From Azospirillum humicireducens (GTDB lineage Bacteria; Pseudomonadota; Alphaproteobacteria; Azospirillales; Azospirillaceae): a stretch of 64,000 nt of DNA. The stretch lies in NCBI RefSeq assembly GCF_001639105.2, contig NZ_CP015285.1:736501-800500 (forward strand). The letters are read 5' to 3'. The notes beneath the pieces are model-generated. The model saw only the letters and a program-made list of their open reading frames with translations. It made no database searches and was not told the DNA's origin. A program made the translations under genes and the position numbers. Positions 8,438 through 16,266 of the stretch are shown piece by piece (the first letter of the stretch is position 1; every line of letters starts with the position of its first letter).

Positions 8438-8683
8438 CGGCAGGTCCAGGCACATCGCGGCAGCGGGAAAGGGCGGCGCATGTTAGCCGTGGCCGGTTGC
8501 GGCCGGAACGGGTGAATCGGAGATCCGGGGGGCGCGATCCTGCGGTTGAGAGAATTGAGGCAGGTCAAACCCTGTGATCGCGGTCCCGGAGTATGGTTGG
8601 TCGCATCGGACCCAATCTCTGGGGACAGGGTGCCAGCGCGCCGGGGTCCGTTTCATGGGAATCGATCCCTCGGGAATGCCGCG

Positions 8684-9028
8684 ATGATGGAATACAAGGG
8701 TTACAAGGCCCAGATCGACTTCGACAATGACGCGGGCGTCTTCGTTGGCGAGGTCATCAACACCCACGACGGCATCACCTTCACAGGCCGCTCTGTGGAC
8801 GAGCTGCGCGAGTCTTTTCGCCGCGCGGTGGACGATTATCTCGACCTGTCCTGCGACATGGGCGGGGACGGGGAGCAGCCTTTCTCCGGCCGGCTCTCCA
8901 TCCGCGTCAACCCCATCCTGCACCGGGCCGTCGCCGATTGTGCCGCCCGCGAGGGCAAGAGCCTGTCGGCCTGGATTGCCGAATGCCTGGGCCGGGCTGC
9001 CGGGGTGGCGAAGGTGAAGGCTGGCTGA
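8684..9028 (+). CDS. HicB-like antitoxin-type protein without adjacent toxin
   Basis: 114-aa protein of two parts. Residues ~3-60 (YKGYKAQIDFDNDAGVFVGE and SVDELRESFRRAVDDYL) match the HicB alpha/beta fold, and residues ~70-110 (FSGRLSIRVNPILHRAVADC, GKSLSAWIAECL) match a ribbon-helix-helix DNA-binding domain. This is the usual HicB-family layout. HicA, a ~60-aa partner expected immediately upstream or downstream, is absent: the 228 bases upstream are non-coding and a terminator follows. It may act as a lone transcriptional regulator or be a toxin-antitoxin remnant. Confidence 0.8.
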   Translation: MMEYKGYKAQIDFDNDAGVFVGEVINTHDGITFTGRSVDELRESFRRAVDDYLDLSCDMGGDGEQPFSGRLSIRVNPILHRAVADCAAREGKSLSAWIAECLGRAAGVAKVKAG

Positions 9029-9059
9029 GGAGCCGCAAAATTCCGGCCGCTTCGCATAA

Positions 9060-9093
9060 AAAAGGGCGCCTTCCCGTGGGAAGGCGCCCTTTT
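9060..9093. terminator. Bidirectional intrinsic terminator
   Basis: A 16-bp palindrome AAAAGGGCGCCTTCCC / GGGAAGGCGCCCTTTT with a minimal loop has A-runs before and T-runs after it on both strands. It lies between the convergent ends of the HicB-like gene and gap and can end transcription of both. Confidence 0.9.
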
Positions 9094-9109
9094 CCTGCCG
9101 ATGCAGGGC

Positions 9110-10117
9110 TTACTTGGCGTTCGCCATGGCGACTGCGGTGTCGCTCATGCGGTTGGAGAAGCCCCACTCGTTGTCGTACCAGGTCATGATGCGGACGAAG
9201 TTGCCGTCGATGACCTTGGTCTCGTTCAGCGCGAAGATCGAGCTGTGCGGATCATGGTTGAAGTCGGTCGAAACCAACTCCTCGGTGTAGGCGCCCAGCA
9301 CGCCCTTCAGCGGGCCGTTGGCGGCGTCGGAGATCGCCTTGGTGATCTCTTCGACCGAGGTGGCGCGGCCGGCGGTGAACTTGAAGTCGACGACCGACAC
9401 GTTCGGGGTGGGCACGCGCATCGCGGTGCCGTCCAGCTTGCCCTTCAGCTCCGGCAGAACCTTGCCGACCGCCTTGGCCGCGCCGGTCGAGGTCGGGATC
9501 ATGTTCAGGGCCGCGGCGCGGGCGCGGTGCAGGTCCTTGTGGTTGGTGTCGACGATCCGCTGGTCACCCGTGTAGGAGTGGATCGTGGTCATGAAGCCCT
9601 TCTCGATGCCCACCAGATTGTGGAGGACATGCGCGACCGGGGCCAGGCAGTTGGTGGTGCAGGAGGCGTTGGAGACGATCTTGTGTTCGGCGGTCAGCTT
9701 GTCGTGGTTGACGCCGTAGACGACGGTGATGTCCTCGTCGGTCGCCGGGGCCGAGATCAGCACCTTCTGCGCACCGGCTTCCAGATGCTTGGCGGCGTCG
9801 GCGCGCTTGGTGAAGATGCCCGAGCATTCCATGGCGATCTCGATGCCGAGATCCTTCCACGGCAGCTTGGCCGGGTCACGCTCCTGAACGACCTTGATGG
9901 AGTGGCCGTTGACGATCAGCACGCCCTCGCCGGTCTCGATGGTGCCGGGGAAGCGGCCGTGGACGCTGTCATACTTCAGCAGGTGAGCGTTGGCCTTCAG
10001 ATCGGCGAGGTCGTTGATCGCCACGACCTCGACGTCCTTGCGGCCGCTCTCGTAGATGGCGCGCAGAACCAGACGGCCGATGCGGCCAAAACCGTTGATC
10101 GCTACCCGTACAGCCAT
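9110..10117 (-). CDS. gap: Type I glyceraldehyde-3-phosphate dehydrogenase
   Basis: 335-aa NAD(P)-dependent enzyme of glycolysis and the Calvin cycle. It has the N-terminal nucleotide-binding pattern INGFGRIGR (7-15) and the catalytic cysteine C153 in SNASCTTNCLAP. The catalytic His lies in the HSYTGDQ region, and the C terminus contains WYDNEWGFSNRM. It lies 75 bases after tkt on the same strand, the usual alphaproteobacterial tkt-gap pair. In many relatives pgk follows; here a terminator follows instead. Confidence 0.97.
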   Translation of the reverse strand: MAVRVAINGFGRIGRLVLRAIYESGRKDVEVVAINDLADLKANAHLLKYDSVHGRFPGTIETGEGVLIVNGHSIKVVQERDPAKLPWKDLGIEIAMECSGIFTKRADAAKHLEAGAQKVLISAPATDEDITVVYGVNHDKLTAEHKIVSNASCTTNCLAPVAHVLHNLVGIEKGFMTTIHSYTGDQRIVDTNHKDLHRARAAALNMIPTSTGAAKAVGKVLPELKGKLDGTAMRVPTPNVSVVDFKFTAGRATSVEEITKAISDAANGPLKGVLGAYTEELVSTDFNHDPHSSIFALNETKVIDGNFVRIMTWYDNEWGFSNRMSDTAVAMANAK

Positions 10118-10192
10118 GACTTCCTCCAGTTGGATATTGGGGCGCCCGAATTCTGCTGGACGCCCCTTCGGCTTCTCTCAGAGACGCGCGCC

Positions 10193-12187
10193 TTACAGGC
10201 GCGCCTTGACGGCGTCCACGACCGCTTCGGCGGTGATGCCGAAGTGCTTGTACAGTTCCTGGTAGGGGGCCGATTCGCCGAAGCCGGACATGCCGACGAA
10301 GGCGCCCTTGTCGCCCAGCCAGCGGTCCCAGCCCAGACGGATCGCCGCCTCGACGCCGACGCGCACGCCGGTGCCGAGCACGGAAGCCTTGTAAGCGTCG
10401 TCCTGGCGCTCGAACAGTTCCCAACTCGGCATAGACACAACGGCGGTGCCGATGCCCTGGGCCTGCAGGACCTTGCGGGCCTCAACCGCCAGCGACACTT
10501 CCGAACCGGTGGCGAGGATTGTCGCCTTGCGCTCGCCCTCGGCCTCGACGATCACGTAGGCGCCGCGGGCCGACAGGTTTTCCGCCGTGTGCTCGGTGCG
10601 CAGGGTGGGGACGTTCTGGCGGGTCAGCGCCAGCACCGACGGGGAGCCGGTGGCCTCCAGCGCGATCTGCCAGCATTCGGCGGTCTCGACCGCGTCGGCC
10701 GGGCGCAGGACCAGCAGGTTCGGGATGGCGCGCAGCGCCGCCAGATGCTCGACCGGCTGGTGGGTCGGGCCGTCCTCGCCGAGACCGATGGAATCGTGGG
10801 TCATCACGAAGACGGTGCGCTGCTTCATCAGCGCGGCCAGACGGATCGCCGGACGGCAATAGTCGGCGAACTGCATGAAGGTGCCGCCGTAGGGGATGAT
10901 GCCGCCATGCAGCGTCATGCCGTTCATCAGCGTCGCCATGCCGTGCTCGCGCACGCCGTAGCGGACGTAGCGGCCGGCGAACTCGCCCTTGCCCTTCACG
11001 TCGGCGGTGTTCTTGACCTTGGTGTTGTTCGACGGGGTCAGGTCGGCGGAGCCGCCGACCATCTCCGGAATCGCCGGCACCAGCACTTCCAGCGTGTTGC
11101 CGGAGGCGACGCGGGTCGCCCAGCTCGGCTTCTCGGCGCTGATCTTCTGCTTGAAGGCGACGACGGTGTCGGCCAGCGCGCTCGGCACGCCATGGCCGAA
11201 GGCCTCGTCGAAGGCCTTGCCGGCCTCGGCGCTCAGGGTGGCGCGGCGGCTGCTCCAGGCGGAGTAGGCGTCGGCGCTGCGGGTGCCGGCGGCGCGCCAG
11301 GCGGACAGCACGTCGTCGGGAACGACGAAGGGCTCATGGGTCCAGCCGATGGCGGCGCGGGTCGCGGCGATCTCGTCGGCGCCCAGCGGCGAACCGTGGC
11401 AGGCGTGGCTGTTGGCCTTGTTCGGCGCGCCCTTGCCGATGATGGTGCGGCAGGCGATCAGCGTCGGCTTGTCGGTGGAGGTGCGGGCCTGGGCGATGGC
11501 CTTCGACACGGCGTCGGTGTCGTGGCCGTCGACGGCGATGGTGTTCCAGCCGTAGGAGCGGAAGCGCGCCTGGGTGTCGTCGGTGAAGCTGAGGTCGGTC
11601 GTGCCGTCGATCGAGATGTGGTTGTCGTCCCACAGCACGATCAGGCGGTTCAGCCCGAGATGGCCGGCCAGCGAGCAGGCCTCGTGGCTGACGCCCTCCA
11701 TCAGGTCGCCGTCCGACGCGATGACGTAGGTGTAATGGTCGATCAGCTCGTCACCGAAGCGGGCGTTCGTGATCCGCTCCGCCAGCGCCATGCCGACGGC
11801 GGTGGAGACGCCCTGGCCCAGCGGGCCGGTGGTCATCTCGATGCCGAGGCTGGGGTCGACCTCCGGGTGGCCGGGGGTCAGGCTGTGCAGCTGGCGGAAG
11901 CGCTTGATCTGGTCGATGGTCATCCGCTCGTAGCCGGTCAGATAGGCCAGCGAGTAGAGCAGCATCGAGCCGTGGCCGGCCGACAGCACGAAGCGGTCGC
12001 GGTCGGGCCAGGTCGGGTTCTTCGGATCGAACTTCAGGAACTGCGTGAACAGGACCGTGGCGACGTCGGCCATGCCCATCGGCATGCCCGGGTGGCCGGA
12101 CTTCGCGGCCTCGACCGCGTCCATGGAGAGCGCGCGGATCGCGCTGGCCATCGTGTGGAGGGAGGGCTGGGCGGAGGCAGCGGACAT
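10193..12187 (-). CDS. tkt: Transketolase
   Basis: 664-aa thiamine-diphosphate enzyme moving two-carbon units between sugar phosphates (pentose phosphate and Calvin pathways). Visible are the N-terminal substrate/TPP motif [15 protein letters not shown] (about 28-42), the TPP/Mg motif [14 protein letters not shown], and the C-terminal pyrimidine-domain sequences [10 protein letters not shown] and [16 protein letters not shown]. The start chosen is the ATG at 12187-12185, preceded by CAGGAAACGCCAG. A longer frame to 12244 adds an Arg-rich stretch without family support. Codon use is typical of the window. Confidence 0.96.
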   Translation of the reverse strand: MSAASAQPSLHTMASAIRALSMDAVEAAKSGHPGMPMGMADVATVLFTQFLKFDPKNPTWPDRDRFVLSAGHGSMLLYSLAYLTGYERMTIDQIKRFRQLHSLTPGHPEVDPSLGIEMTTGPLGQGVSTAVGMALAERITNARFGDELIDHYTYVIASDGDLMEGVSHEACSLAGHLGLNRLIVLWDDNHISIDGTTDLSFTDDTQARFRSYGWNTIAVDGHDTDAVSKAIAQARTSTDKPTLIACRTIIGKGAPNKANSHACHGSPLGADEIAATRAAIGWTHEPFVVPDDVLSAWRAAGTRSADAYSAWSSRRATLSAEAGKAFDEAFGHGVPSALADTVVAFKQKISAEKPSWATRVASGNTLEVLVPAIPEMVGGSADLTPSNNTKVKNTADVKGKGEFAGRYVRYGVREHGMATLMNGMTLHGGIIPYGGTFMQFADYCRPAIRLAALMKQRTVFVMTHDSIGLGEDGPTHQPVEHLAALRAIPNLLVLRPADAVETAECWQIALEATGSPSVLALTRQNVPTLRTEHTAENLSARGAYVIVEAEGERKATILATGSEVSLAVEARKVLQAQGIGTAVVSMPSWELFERQDDAYKASVLGTGVRVGVEAAIRLGWDRWLGDKGAFVGMSGFGESAPYQELYKHFGITAEAVVDAVKARL

Positions 12188-12469
12188 CTGGCGTTTCCTG
12201 CGGGGTCGGGCGCGGTTGCGGCGTCGGCGACGATGCCAAGTCAACGGGTGTGGCGCGGTCGCCGGAAGAGGCGCCGCGAAACGGGCGCACCATGCAGAAC
12301 CGTCGTCCGCAGGTCAACATGGGAATGGGATAGGCGCGGGCATGGCTGGGAAGGTGCGATGGGATGGCATGCGCGAGGCCGGGCATGCACCGATGCGGCG
12401 AAAAATCCGTGAAGCAATCAACCAAAGTGAGAAGAATTGTTTCGGCCGCCCGAGCGATTGCGAGAAGAT
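12188..12469. other. Divergent intergenic region tkt / unknown locus
   Basis: This 282-bp gap lies between the start of tkt (minus) and the small ORF at 12470 (plus). The 12400-12480 part is A/T-richer than its surroundings and probably carries promoters. No gene or clear regulatory motif recognised. Confidence 0.4.
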
Positions 12470-12586
12470 ATGAATATCAAAACAATTTATCGCCTTGCCG
12501 GCGGGTCGTTGAAGCCCTTTCGGCGCTCAGCCCGAACGGTCGGCGGTCTATACGATCTGCCGCCGGAACACCGTCCGTCCTGGTGA
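12470..12586 (+). CDS. Small ORF upstream of and overlapping the 12583 gene
   Basis: 38-aa frame beginning MNIKTIYRLAGGSLKPFRRS and ending PPEHRPSW, with a GAGAAG-type ribosome-binding site. Its stop TGA overlaps the GTG start of the next frame by four bases (GTGA), which permits translational coupling. Alternatively the two frames are one gene broken by a single missing G: inserting it would read ...HRPSWVNEAPG... Codon bias moves from this frame to the next one at that point, which suits either reading. No family recognised. Confidence 0.4.
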   Translation: MNIKTIYRLAGGSLKPFRRSARTVGGLYDLPPEHRPSW

Positions 12587-12936
12587 ACGAAGCCCCCGGA
12601 CCGGTCTATGGGCTGGTCGCCGACGAGTCGGTCCACGCGCTGCATGCCAAGGGCTTCTATGGGCCGGGGGGCGTCAACCCGATGCCCGTGGACAGCCCGG
12701 ACACGGTCCTGGTCGCCAACACGCCGCGACGGAAACAGGAGGATTCCGTATTGGCCTGGGTTATCCGCGGCCTCGTCTTCGGCGGTGCCGTCTTCGAGGT
12801 GATCGAGATTGAGGAACTCGGCAACCTGCTGCACAGGAAGGATTCCCGGCGCACCGTCGTCGGCGAGGCTGTGGCGGACATGGAAGACCTGCATGAGGGC
12901 GGGGAAGCGCTCGAAATCGAGGGTGGGCTGGTCTGA
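12583..12936 (+). CDS. Hypothetical protein of about 117 aa
   Basis: The frame from GTG 12583 has strong G/C third-position bias, better than any competing frame on either strand. The product starts VNEAPGPVYGLVADESVHAL, has a central hydrophobic stretch SVLAWVIRGLVFGGAVFEV (about 66-84) that could be a buried helix or a weak membrane segment, and ends with an acidic tail rich in Glu, Asp and Gly. No known domain recognised. It follows the 12470 ORF with a 4-base overlap and precedes the DUF4164-zapA pair by 125 bases. Confidence 0.55.
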   Translation: MNEAPGPVYGLVADESVHALHAKGFYGPGGVNPMPVDSPDTVLVANTPRRKQEDSVLAWVIRGLVFGGAVFEVIEIEELGNLLHRKDSRRTVVGEAVADMEDLHEGGEALEIEGGLV

Positions 12937-13061
12937 ACCTGTCCGGCCGCCGGCGGGCCGCGGCGTCCCGTCCGGCCCCGCCGCGGCGAATGACGGTTGA
13001 CGCAGCGCCGCCGGCTGCCCAACTCTAGCTGGACCGGTCGGCGACGATCCGGCGCATCGTC

Positions 13062-13313
13062 ATGGCAGATCAAGGGCCGTCTTTGCCCATGGACACTCTG
13101 AAAGCCGCAATCGACCGCCTCGGCCGGGCCGTGGAGCGTCTGGACCATGCCGCCGCCGCCCGTGAGGAACGGGTCGGCCGGCGCGAGCAGGAAATGGCGC
13201 AGGCGCTGGAGACGGCGCGGGCGGAGCGGGCGACCGCCCAGGCAACGGCGGAGGCAGTGTCCCAGCGGTTGGAGGTCGCCATCGCCCGCCTGCAACATGT
13301 GTTGGAGAGCTGA
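13062..13313 (+). CDS. DUF4164-type small coiled-coil protein
   Basis: 83-aa highly charged protein, almost wholly predicted helix with heptad-like spacing (DTLKAAIDRLGRAVERLDHA, then REQEMAQALETARAERATAQ). Short coiled-coil proteins of this kind sit directly upstream of zapA in many Alphaproteobacteria, and this one ends 4 bases before zapA. A link to cell division is suggested by position only. Confidence 0.75.
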   Translation: MADQGPSLPMDTLKAAIDRLGRAVERLDHAAAAREERVGRREQEMAQALETARAERATAQATAEAVSQRLEVAIARLQHVLES

Positions 13314-13317
13314 CGTC

Positions 13318-13626
13318 ATGCCCCAGGTCGACATCGAGGTGAACGGCCGCCTCTACCGCATGCTGTGCGAGGATGGACAGGAGCCGCGGCTGCGCGAACT
13401 GGCCGCCTATGTGGACGACCGGCTGCGCCGGCTGACCGGTGGCGGCCGCAGCGGGTCGGAGGCGCAGATGATGCTGATGACCTGCCTGGTGCTGGCCGAT
13501 GAACTGCAGGATGTGATGTCCGGCAAGGGAATTGCGCCCGCCATCGATGAAGGCGCGGTGGTCGGCGAACTCGATCGTGTCGCAAAACGCATCGAAGAGG
13601 TTGCCGCGCGGCTCGAGCGCGCCTAG
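13318..13626 (+). CDS. zapA: Cell division protein ZapA
   Basis: 102-aa FtsZ-associated protein that bundles protofilaments at the division ring. The N-terminal beta-rich part (MPQVDIEVNGRLYRMLCEDG) and the helix LRELAAYVDDRLRRL match ZapA, and a C-terminal coiled coil follows (ELDRVAKRIEEVAARLERA). The gene starts 4 bases after the DUF4164-like gene and is followed at once by 6S RNA, the conserved zapA-ssrS-fthC order. Confidence 0.9.
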   Translation: MPQVDIEVNGRLYRMLCEDGQEPRLRELAAYVDDRLRRLTGGGRSGSEAQMMLMTCLVLADELQDVMSGKGIAPAIDEGAVVGELDRVAKRIEEVAARLERA

Positions 13627-13636
13627 ATTGGGTTTC

Positions 13637-13805
13637 GGAAGGACCGCTGCCTGGTTCGACAGGCTGCAATAATCCCCAGGGCCGATAACCTTGATCTCTA
13701 GGGAGCTGTCCCTGTCCGGCCCATCGGGCCGGGTACACGGCGCCCACCTGCTCATGCAGGCCATGGAGGATAGGCACATGGCCACCGGCCGAGGCGGCAC
13801 CTTCC
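13637..13805 (+). ncRNA. ssrS: 6S RNA
   Basis: The ~170-base stretch between zapA and the 5-formyltetrahydrofolate cyclo-ligase gene is the standard place for 6S RNA, which binds the RNA polymerase housekeeping holoenzyme. The ends can pair: GGAAGGACCGC at 13637-13647 with GCGGCACCTTCC at 13794-13805, with one A/A-C/C interruption. The interior is an interrupted rod with a central unpaired region around 13665-13690 opposite 13760-13780. No open frame with codon bias covers it. The exact ends are approximate. Confidence 0.8.
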
Positions 13806-13873
13806 ACCCCTCTTTCCCAGGGTCACCCTTCTTCCCGGGGCGCCCTCTTTCTCCCCCTTGTGTGCAGTCCGCG

Positions 13874-14458
13874 ATGACCGATCCGCAAGCCAAGGACGCC
13901 GCCCGACGCGAGGCGCGCGTCCGGCGCGACGCCGTTGCCGACTCCGACCGTCCCACCGCATCCGCCGCCGTGTGCCGCCGCATCGCCGAACTGGCGGCGG
14001 ACGGGCATCTGCCGCAGGGGGCCGTCGGCGGGTATTGGCCGCTCGGCTCCGAACTCGACGCCCGGCCGGCTTTGCTTCATCTTAAACAGTCAGGGCATCC
14101 GGTTTCCCTGCCGGTTTCGGGACCGCGCGGCACCGCGCTGGTCTTTCGCGACTGGGATCCGGAAGCGCCGATGGCCGTTGGCCGCTATGGCATCAGGGAG
14201 CCGGCCGACGGGCGCGCGGTGCTGCGCCCGTCGCTTCTGCTGGTGCCGATGCTGGCCTATGACCGCAACGGGCACCGTCTGGGCTATGGCGCCGGCTATT
14301 ACGACCGGACGCTGGACAGGCTGCGGGCGGGTGGGGCGGTTCTGGCGGTGGGCATCGCCTTCGCGGTGCAGGAGATGCCGGCGGTGCCGGTCGACCGCCA
14401 CGACGAGCGGCTGGATTGGATCGTGACGGAGCGGGAAACGCTCCGCATTCACAAGTGA
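13874..14458 (+). CDS. fthC: 5-formyltetrahydrofolate cyclo-ligase
   Basis: 194-aa enzyme (YgfA family) converting 5-formyl-THF to 5,10-methenyl-THF with ATP. The family hallmark GYGAGYYDRTLDRL lies at about 140-153, preceded by LLVPMLAYDRNGHRLG. The ATG at 13874 yields an N terminus (DAARREARVRRDAV) typical of the family. A longer open frame upstream is actually the 6S RNA. Co-occurrence with 6S RNA is widely conserved in Proteobacteria. Alternative gene names are ygfA and fau. Confidence 0.93.
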   Translation: MTDPQAKDAARREARVRRDAVADSDRPTASAAVCRRIAELAADGHLPQGAVGGYWPLGSELDARPALLHLKQSGHPVSLPVSGPRGTALVFRDWDPEAPMAVGRYGIREPADGRAVLRPSLLLVPMLAYDRNGHRLGYGAGYYDRTLDRLRAGGAVLAVGIAFAVQEMPAVPVDRHDERLDWIVTERETLRIHK

Positions 14459-14480
14459 GATTACCGGGAAGGTTGGGGCG

Positions 14481-15305
14481 ATGCGGATTCTGTTCTTCGG
14501 CGATGTGGTGGGCCGGGCCGGGCGCGAGGCGGTGCTGGCGCACATGCCGATGCTGCGCGAGAAGCTGGACCCCGACCTGACCGTGGTGAACGGCGAGAAT
14601 GCCGCCGGCGGCTATGGCGTTACCGTCAAGATCGCCGAGGAGTTCTTCGAGGCCGGCATCGACGTGGTGACGCTGGGCAACCATAGCTGGGACCAGAAGG
14701 AACTGGTCTCCACCATCGAGCAGCAGCCGCGCATCGTCCGCCCGGTGAACTACCCGGAGGGCACGCCGGGCCGCGGCCATGTGCTGCTCCAGGCGCGCGG
14801 CGGGCGCAAGGTGCTGGTGGTGAACGTGCTGCTGCGCCTGTTCATGGAACCGATGGACGATCCGTTCGCCGCGGTCGATCGGGTGCTGAAGGCGCATCGC
14901 CTGGGGCCGGGGGGCGTCGATGCCGTGCTGATCGACATGCATGGCGAGGCAACCAGCGAGAAGATGATCATGGGCCATTTCTGCGACGGCCGCGCCTCGC
15001 TGGTGGTGGGGACCCACAGCCATGTGCCGACCGCCGACCACATGGTGCTGCCGAAGGGCACCGCCTACCAGTCCGATGCCGGTATGTGCGGCGACTACGA
15101 CAGCGCCATCGGCATGAAGAAGGAGGTGGCGCTGGCCAAGATGGTGCGGAAGCTGCCCACCGAGCGGCTGTCCCCGGCGGAAGGGGAGGGCACCGTCTGC
15201 GGCTGCTATGTCGAGACCGACGACCGCACCGGGCTGGCCGTGCGTATCGAGCCGTTGCGCATCGGCGGGCGCCTGAGCCAGACCTTGCCGGAACGGATGC
15301 AGTAG
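14481..15305 (+). CDS. TIGR00282-family metallophosphoesterase (YmdB-like)
   Basis: 274-aa phosphoesterase related to Bacillus YmdB, which hydrolyses 2',3'-cyclic nucleotides. Metal-binding motifs are at the expected places: GDVVGRAG (D8), VVNGENAAGG (N/E ~39-41), TLGNHSWDQKE (N and H ~67-68), and a C-terminal VVGTHSHVPTAD. The start 22 bases after the cyclo-ligase stop, on the same strand, suggests an operon. The biological role in Proteobacteria is not settled. Confidence 0.9.
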   Translation: MRILFFGDVVGRAGREAVLAHMPMLREKLDPDLTVVNGENAAGGYGVTVKIAEEFFEAGIDVVTLGNHSWDQKELVSTIEQQPRIVRPVNYPEGTPGRGHVLLQARGGRKVLVVNVLLRLFMEPMDDPFAAVDRVLKAHRLGPGGVDAVLIDMHGEATSEKMIMGHFCDGRASLVVGTHSHVPTADHMVLPKGTAYQSDAGMCGDYDSAIGMKKEVALAKMVRKLPTERLSPAEGEGTVCGCYVETDDRTGLAVRIEPLRIGGRLSQTLPERMQ

Positions 15306-15477
15306 GGCGTTCACGGCTCGACCCCGGCCGCGCCGCAATCTCGCCATATTGACTTTCTAATCCCGTGGGTGTCGTCTCCCGCGCCGAAAAGGTGCGGTGG
15401 GGCGGCAGACCTGTTACATGTGTCGTGCGCTCACCCCGCCCGATTGACCATTTTCCGTTTCGAGGCTCGTTCGACCC

Positions 15478-16230
15478 ATGGCCGGTCATTCCCAGTTCAA
15501 GAACATCATGCACCGCAAGGGCGCGCAGGACGCCAAGCGGTCCAAGATCTTCAACAAGCTCGCCCGCGAAATCACCGTGGCCGCCAAGAGCGGCCTGCCG
15601 GACCCGGCGGCCAACCCGCGTCTGCGCGCCGCCATCCTGGCCGCCCGCGTCCAGAACATGCCGCGCGACCGCATCGACCGCGCCATCAAGCAGGGCACGC
15701 CCGGCGGCGGCGACGACGCGAACTACGAGGAGGTGCGGTACGAGGGCTATGGCCCCGGCGGTGTCGCGCTCATCGTCGAGGCGCTGACCGACAACCGCAA
15801 CCGCACCGCCGCGGAAGTGCGCTCCAGCTTCACCAAGTACGGCGGCAGCCTGGGCGAGACCAACTCGGTCAGCTTCATGTTCAACCGCGTCGGCGCGATC
15901 TTCTACCCGGCGGCCGCGGCGGATGCCGATGCCATGTTCGAGGTGGCGCTGGAAGCCGGTGCCGACAATGTCGAATCCGACGAGAACGGCCATGAGGTGA
16001 CCAGCACGGTCGAGAATTTCGGCGCCGTGCGCGATGCGCTGGAGGCCAAGTTCGGCGGGGCGGAAAGCGCGCGCCTGACCTGGCGTCCGCTGAACACCGT
16101 CGCACCGAGCGAGGATGCCGCCGCCAGCCTGCTGAAGCTGCTGGACGTGCTGGAGGACAACGACGACGTCCAGGTGGTCGAAGGCAACTTCGACATCTCC
16201 GACGAGCTGATGCAGAAGCTGACCGCGTAA
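15478..16230 (+). CDS. yebC: YebC/PmpR family protein
   Basis: 250-aa member of the YebC/TACO1 family, annotated as a transcription regulator but increasingly tied to translation of proline stretches. The signature [20 protein letters not shown] begins the protein, followed by [13 protein letters not shown] and a conserved [14 protein letters not shown] near 85-99. The length is standard. It precedes ruvC in the common yebC-ruvCAB order with a 36-70 base gap depending on the ruvC start. Confidence 0.95.
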   Translation: MAGHSQFKNIMHRKGAQDAKRSKIFNKLAREITVAAKSGLPDPAANPRLRAAILAARVQNMPRDRIDRAIKQGTPGGGDDANYEEVRYEGYGPGGVALIVEALTDNRNRTAAEVRSSFTKYGGSLGETNSVSFMFNRVGAIFYPAAAADADAMFEVALEAGADNVESDENGHEVTSTVENFGAVRDALEAKFGGAESARLTWRPLNTVAPSEDAAASLLKLLDVLEDNDDVQVVEGNFDISDELMQKLTA

Positions 16231-16266
16231 CATCGACGCGGGTCTTGCAGGCGGAGAGCGGGTGCC

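Noticed and set aside
9101-12412. Very long plus-strand open frame (1103 codons) opposite gap and tkt
   Set aside because: It is the antisense shadow of two well-identified genes in GC-rich DNA; its composition (Gly, Arg, Asp, His-rich) and lack of any family sequence argue against coding.
13691-13873. Longer start for the 5-formyltetrahydrofolate cyclo-ligase
   Set aside because: The extension lies inside the 6S RNA and lacks family similarity.
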